Below, in pieces: positions 60,523 to 64,000 of a DNA stretch of 64,000 bases. A program made the position numbers and the translations under genes. How positions within the stretch are numbered: the first letter of the stretch is position 1; each line of letters begins with the position of its first letter. The notes beneath the pieces were generated by a model. It was given only the letters and a program-made list of their open reading frames with translations. It was not told where the DNA came from and searched no databases. The DNA is taken from assembly GCF_012926525.1 (NCBI RefSeq), contig NZ_JABBNI010000014.1, positions 310,001-374,000 of the forward strand, given 5' to 3'. Source of the DNA: Clostridium muellerianum (GTDB lineage Bacteria; Bacillota; Clostridia; Clostridiales; Clostridiaceae).

Positions 60523-62544
60523 TTATATCCTATTTTTAACCCATTCAATAAATTTTTTCCCCTTTACTGTTATCTCACTACCTTTTCTTCCTACACTAGA
60601 AGTGATTAAATTTAATCCATTTAATATGGTTAATATTCTCCTTATTTCTGCTTCTGTTACTGATATATATCTTTCCTTCAAAATTGTTTCAATGTTTTTT
60701 CTCCCAACTCCCTCATTTAAAAGATTTTTTTCTTCTATTATTCTCATAATTTGAACGGAATTTGTTAAGCTGCATTTACTTTTTATCATTTCAAATTCCT
60801 TTTGAAAATCCATGTTTCTATTTAAAATATAGAAAGGTAAATTTTCTAATTTTACTGTTATATCACTCATAAGTTCTATATATGCAGATACATTTTGAAG
60901 TTCTCTAACATTACCAGGCCATCTATAGTTTAGAAGAACATTTTTTACTTCATCAGAAATCTCTAACTTTTTCTTTGTTATAAAACCTTCCATTATACTT
61001 ATAATATCATCTTTTCTTTCTCTAAGTGGAGGTATATTTATTGGAAGTACATTAAGCCTATAAAACAAATCTTCTCTAAACTTACCCTGCTGCACCATTT
61101 CCATAAGCTTTCTGTTAGTAGCAGATATTACCCTAACATTTATATCTATGACACTTTGAGAGCCTATCCTCATAACCTGTCTTTCTTGAAGAACTCTAAG
61201 TATTCTAGCTTGAAGCGACAGAGGCATATCTCCTATTTCATCTAAAAAAATAGTGCCATTATTAGCCTGTTCAAATAAGCCTATCTTTCCTTCTTTTAAA
61301 GCCCCTGTAAAAGCTCCTCCTTCATATCCAAAAAGTTCACTTTCCAAAAGATTTTCTGGAAGTGCAGCACAATTTATAGCTACAAAAGGCTGTTTAGCTC
61401 TAGGTGATGCATTATGTATTGACTGAGCTAATAATTCTTTTCCTGTACCGCTTTCTCCAATAATTAATGCTGTAAGGTCTGAAGATGCAATTTTTCTAGC
61501 TAAATTAATACATTCCTTCATACTAGTAGAGCAAGTTTTTATATAATCAAAATTATACTTAGCCACTAAACCTTTATTTCTAAGCTTTTTACTTAAATTT
61601 TGCTCTAACTGTTTAATATATGTAACTTCCTGCAAATTAAAACAAAATCCTATATTTTCTGACAATGATTGTACTACTTGTTTATTAGCATTTATCTTTT
61701 TATCTCTAAATTCCAAAATCTCATCCCTTAAAATTTCACCTCTAAATGCCTCCATAAGATTTATATCTAAAACTGATGCTAATTTTTTACCTTTTATATC
61801 TCCATATATATTAAAAATATTTTTAAAAGCATTATTGCAAAATATAATGGTTTCCTCATTATTTATAAGTAGTACTCCCTCTTTAGATATATTTAACACC
61901 ATATCCAGCTCTTCTTTTTTTACAAATAACTCCTTGTAGCTTTCCTTTATTCCTGCATTTAAATTTATTAAGTTATCTGAATATTTTATAAGTCTTTCGC
62001 TTACATTTTTATCCTCTATATTAAGCTTATTCATTATTTTTAGGAAAGTTGATATATCTATATGTCTATTCCCTACATTGATTATAGTTTGTATATAATC
62101 TGGCACATATTTTTCTTCATCTGGAGTTATAGCTATTTTTATATCTTCATAATGTTTATCCTCTTCATAAGGAATAAGTTCTAAATTATTTACACCTATA
62201 TGCTGAAGTGAATATGCCATTTCTATGGTAGTTTCCCTATTATCATTTACCACTAGTACTTTTGTATCCTTTGGAAGGGTAAATATCTTATAAATTTCAC
62301 TGCCTTTTAATGTTCTTTCTATTACTATTATGTTTTCTTTATTTAAAACATTTTTTTCACATTGAAAACTCTTTTCTTTTGCCATAAATAAAACTATATC
62401 ATCTTTTATAATATAGTCATCTTTCAAATCACTTATGTAATAGTTATTTATTTTTATAATATTTTTAAATATATCTTCTAAATTTTTCTTTAAAAAACTT
62501 GCTACAGATGATTTACTATTTGTTACAATACCAATAGTTTTCAT
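60523..62544 (-). CDS. sigma-54-dependent activator with PAS domain
   Basis: A 673-residue enhancer-binding protein: N-terminal alpha/beta region (1-200, PrpR-N-like in appearance), PAS (about 212-300), AAA+ domain (Walker A GESGTGKE 363-370, GAFTGA 410-415, Walker B GTIFLDEIGD) and an unusual C-terminus: instead of a Fis-type helix-turn-helix it ends in a winged-helix-like region (GRKNIETILKERYISVTEAE). It follows the epimerase gene and precedes the amidase-permease operon with its sigma-54 promoter, the obvious target. GGAGA precedes its ATG. Confidence 0.92.
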   Translation of the reverse strand: MKTIGIVTNSKSSVASFLKKNLEDIFKNIIKINNYYISDLKDDYIIKDDIVLFMAKEKSFQCEKNVLNKENIIVIERTLKGSEIYKIFTLPKDTKVLVVNDNRETTIEMAYSLQHIGVNNLELIPYEEDKHYEDIKIAITPDEEKYVPDYIQTIINVGNRHIDISTFLKIMNKLNIEDKNVSERLIKYSDNLINLNAGIKESYKELFVKKEELDMVLNISKEGVLLINNEETIIFCNNAFKNIFNIYGDIKGKKLASVLDINLMEAFRGEILRDEILEFRDKKINANKQVVQSLSENIGFCFNLQEVTYIKQLEQNLSKKLRNKGLVAKYNFDYIKTCSTSMKECINLARKIASSDLTALIIGESGTGKELLAQSIHNASPRAKQPFVAINCAALPENLLESELFGYEGGAFTGALKEGKIGLFEQANNGTIFLDEIGDMPLSLQARILRVLQERQVMRIGSQSVIDINVRVISATNRKLMEMVQQGKFREDLFYRLNVLPINIPPLRERKDDIISIMEGFITKKKLEISDEVKNVLLNYRWPGNVRELQNVSAYIELMSDITVKLENLPFYILNRNMDFQKEFEMIKSKCSLTNSVQIMRIIEEKNLLNEGVGRKNIETILKERYISVTEAEIRRILTILNGLNLITSSVGRKGSEITVKGKKFIEWVKNRI

Positions 62545-62597
62545 GAAATTTCTCCTTATATCCTAAGTATTCATAAATTAAACTTTTCCTTATAATT

Positions 62598-63698
62598 TTA
62601 AATATAATTGGTTATCCACTTGATTCCATTGACATTCTTTATTCCAAGACCATATTCATCACCCAATGTAATTTTTCTTTCATCAAATATAGCTCCACCT
62701 TCTACCGGATCTTCACTACAAAGTACCGGTCCATCTAAATCTATTTTTGTTATAATACTTTTAGCTGCTGCCAAGTGAACTGCTGCAGTGACACTTACTT
62801 TAGCTTCCAACATACACCCTATCATGCATTGTACTCCATAGATTTCTGCCATTGAACAAATTTTTAAAGCATTATATATTCCTCCTGTTTTCATAAGCTT
62901 TATGTTCACTAAGTCTGCTGCTCTCATCTGCATTATCTTTAAAGCATCCTCTGGAGAAAATACGCTTTCATCTGCCATTACAGGTATGGGCACATTATCT
63001 GTAACAAATTTTAACCCTTCAATATCATGAGCTTTTACAGGCTGCTCCACAAATTCTATTTGGAGGCCTGCATCCTCCATTTTTCTCAAAGTGTAAACAG
63101 CTTCTTTAGGCTTCCATCCTTGATTGGCATCTATTCTTATTCTAACATCATATCCTACTGCTTCTCTTATAGTCTTCATTCTTTTTATATCTATTGAAGA
63201 ATCTACTCCAACTTTTATTTTTAAAGTATCATATCCTCTTTTTACTGCTTTTAAACTGTCACTGGCCATTTCTTCAGGACTATTTACACTTATAGTTATA
63301 TCTGTTTCTATTTCTTTTCTGTATCCTCCAAGAAGCTTGTATAAAGGTGCATTATATTTTTGACCATATAAATCATATAGTGCTATATCCACTGCTGCTT
63401 TTGCACTGGTATTTTTTATCACACAATTGTTTAAAGTCATCATAATATCTTCAAAATTTTCTATATCCTTACCTACAAGAGATTTCTTTATATTATCTTC
63501 TATAGCTCCTATTATAGCTCCTGTAGTATCCCCTGTTATCACTCCTGTAGGTGGTGCTTCTCCATAGCCTACCCTACCAGTATCAGTTATTATTTTTACT
63601 ATTATATCTTCTACACTATTTACAGTTCTAAGTGCCGTTTTAAAAGATGTTTTTAACGGAACAGATATTCTTCCTATTTGTATATCCTTTATTTCCAT
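62598..63698 (-). CDS. dipeptide epimerase (L-Ala-D/L-Glu epimerase family)
   Basis: A 366-residue enolase-superfamily enzyme with the muconate-lactonizing barrel: catalytic Lys in TLKIKVG, metal ligands in RIDANQGW, EQPVK and ADESVFS, second catalytic Lys in NIKLMKTGG, and the specificity loop DLDGPVL typical of dipeptide epimerases (YkfB/YcjG). It converts L-Ala-D-Glu from murein to L-Ala-L-Glu. GGGGAG precedes its ATG. Upstream is a serine hydrolase gene 20 bases away; downstream a sigma-54 activator. Confidence 0.93.
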   Translation of the reverse strand: MEIKDIQIGRISVPLKTSFKTALRTVNSVEDIIVKIITDTGRVGYGEAPPTGVITGDTTGAIIGAIEDNIKKSLVGKDIENFEDIMMTLNNCVIKNTSAKAAVDIALYDLYGQKYNAPLYKLLGGYRKEIETDITISVNSPEEMASDSLKAVKRGYDTLKIKVGVDSSIDIKRMKTIREAVGYDVRIRIDANQGWKPKEAVYTLRKMEDAGLQIEFVEQPVKAHDIEGLKFVTDNVPIPVMADESVFSPEDALKIMQMRAADLVNIKLMKTGGIYNALKICSMAEIYGVQCMIGCMLEAKVSVTAAVHLAAAKSIITKIDLDGPVLCSEDPVEGGAIFDERKITLGDEYGLGIKNVNGIKWITNYI

Positions 63699-63718
63699 AG
63701 TGAACTCCCCTCACTTTC

Positions 63719-64000
63719 TTAATTGTCATTTTCAAAATAATCATATACTTGCTTTGAAGTTCTACATATTAATTTTCTAGCATATCCATCACTTTTTGCT
63801 TCATAAGTAAACATTACAAAAATATAATCTCCTACTTTCTCACTGTAGACTATACCCGCATCATGCTTTAAACAATTTAAATCTCCAGTTTTATGAGCAA
63901 TTTTTAAATCATCTAACATATCCATTCTCATCATGGAAAAATCAAGCTGATAACTCAACATATCTATCATAAGCTTATCCTCTTCTTCTCCTACTAAATT
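63719..64000 (-). CDS. serine hydrolase, class A beta-lactamase-like (partial)
   Basis: Only the C-terminal 94 residues are present; the frame runs off the window edge. The KTG box (IAHKTGDL) and following strands (DAGIVYSEKVGDYIFVMFTY) match the penicillin-binding/beta-lactamase class A fold. Such enzymes in murein-recycling clusters act as D-Ala peptidases or muropeptide hydrolases; the active-site Ser lies outside the window. It is 20 bases upstream of the epimerase gene. Confidence 0.8.
   Translation of the reverse strand, partial: NLVGEEEDKLMIDMLSYQLDFSMMRMDMLDDLKIAHKTGDLNCLKHDAGIVYSEKVGDYIFVMFTYEAKSDGYARKLICRTSKQVYDYFENDN

Overview
The window is low-GC DNA with clostridial features: very AT-rich intergenic DNA, GGAGG-type ribosome sites, TTG/GTG starts, an alpha/beta-type small acid-soluble spore protein, LevR-type sigma-54 PTS control, and a monofunctional CO dehydrogenase followed by a polyferredoxin and an NAD(P)H-type flavoprotein. 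The last trio points to a CO-using or acetogenic Clostridium (C. ljungdahlii / C. carboxidivorans-like). That assignment is inferred from gene content only. I see no rRNA, tRNA, CRISPR array or intact transposase.

Layout. 1-4.1 kb: a heterodimeric ABC exporter behind a leader with a strong promoter, three short ORFs and two intrinsic hairpins. 4.3-9.7 kb: a cellobiose-type PTS operon (IIB-IIC-IIA) with a sigma-54 promoter and a LevR-like activator; its 6-phospho-beta-glucosidase gene survives only as a fragment. 10-12.1 kb: a secreted Ig-like protein and a LytTR regulator with a membrane partner. 12.5-16.5 kb: potA-potB-potCD polyamine transport behind a structured leader. 16.6-29.9 kb: wall-binding protein, EamA transporter with divergent LysR regulator, two chemoreceptors, RecQ, a fluoride channel pair and a CDF metal transporter. 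30-32.7 kb: a decaying corrinoid methyltransferase cluster. 32.7-33.8 kb: two very long imperfect palindromes. 33.8-38.2 kb: a LanFEG/Cpr-like peptide-resistance ABC transporter with its two-component system. 38.3-40.9 kb: two DEAD-box helicases. 41-44.8 kb: cooS-cooF-like-NADH oxidoreductase. 45-46.4 kb: SASP and a CBS protein. 46.5-53.6 kb: a probable defence island with an orphan BREX-type PglX methylase downstream of a three-gene DUF262 / AAA-DUF3696 / unknown-protein module. 53.7-57.8 kb: NUDIX, DUF421, mnmA and nifS. 58-64 kb: a sigma-54-controlled set (serine hydrolase, dipeptide epimerase, sigma-54 activator, C26 amidase, amino-acid permease) that looks like murein-peptide scavenging.

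Three themes recur. (1) Regulation by leader RNA and sigma-54: two well-formed -24/-12 promoters, each near a matching activator gene, and two attenuator-like leaders. (2) Gene decay: glucosidase, methyltransferase, activase and membrane-protein fragments. (3) Non-autonomous palindromic repeats: three full copies of a 155-160 bp family, two degenerate relatives, two giant palindromes of about 250-290 bp, and one internally deleted derivative.

The best candidates for something undescribed are the four-gene DUF262-AAA-unknown-PglX operon, the giant palindrome carrying two CAGGACG-loop hairpins, and the short-ORF/terminator leader of the ABC exporter.
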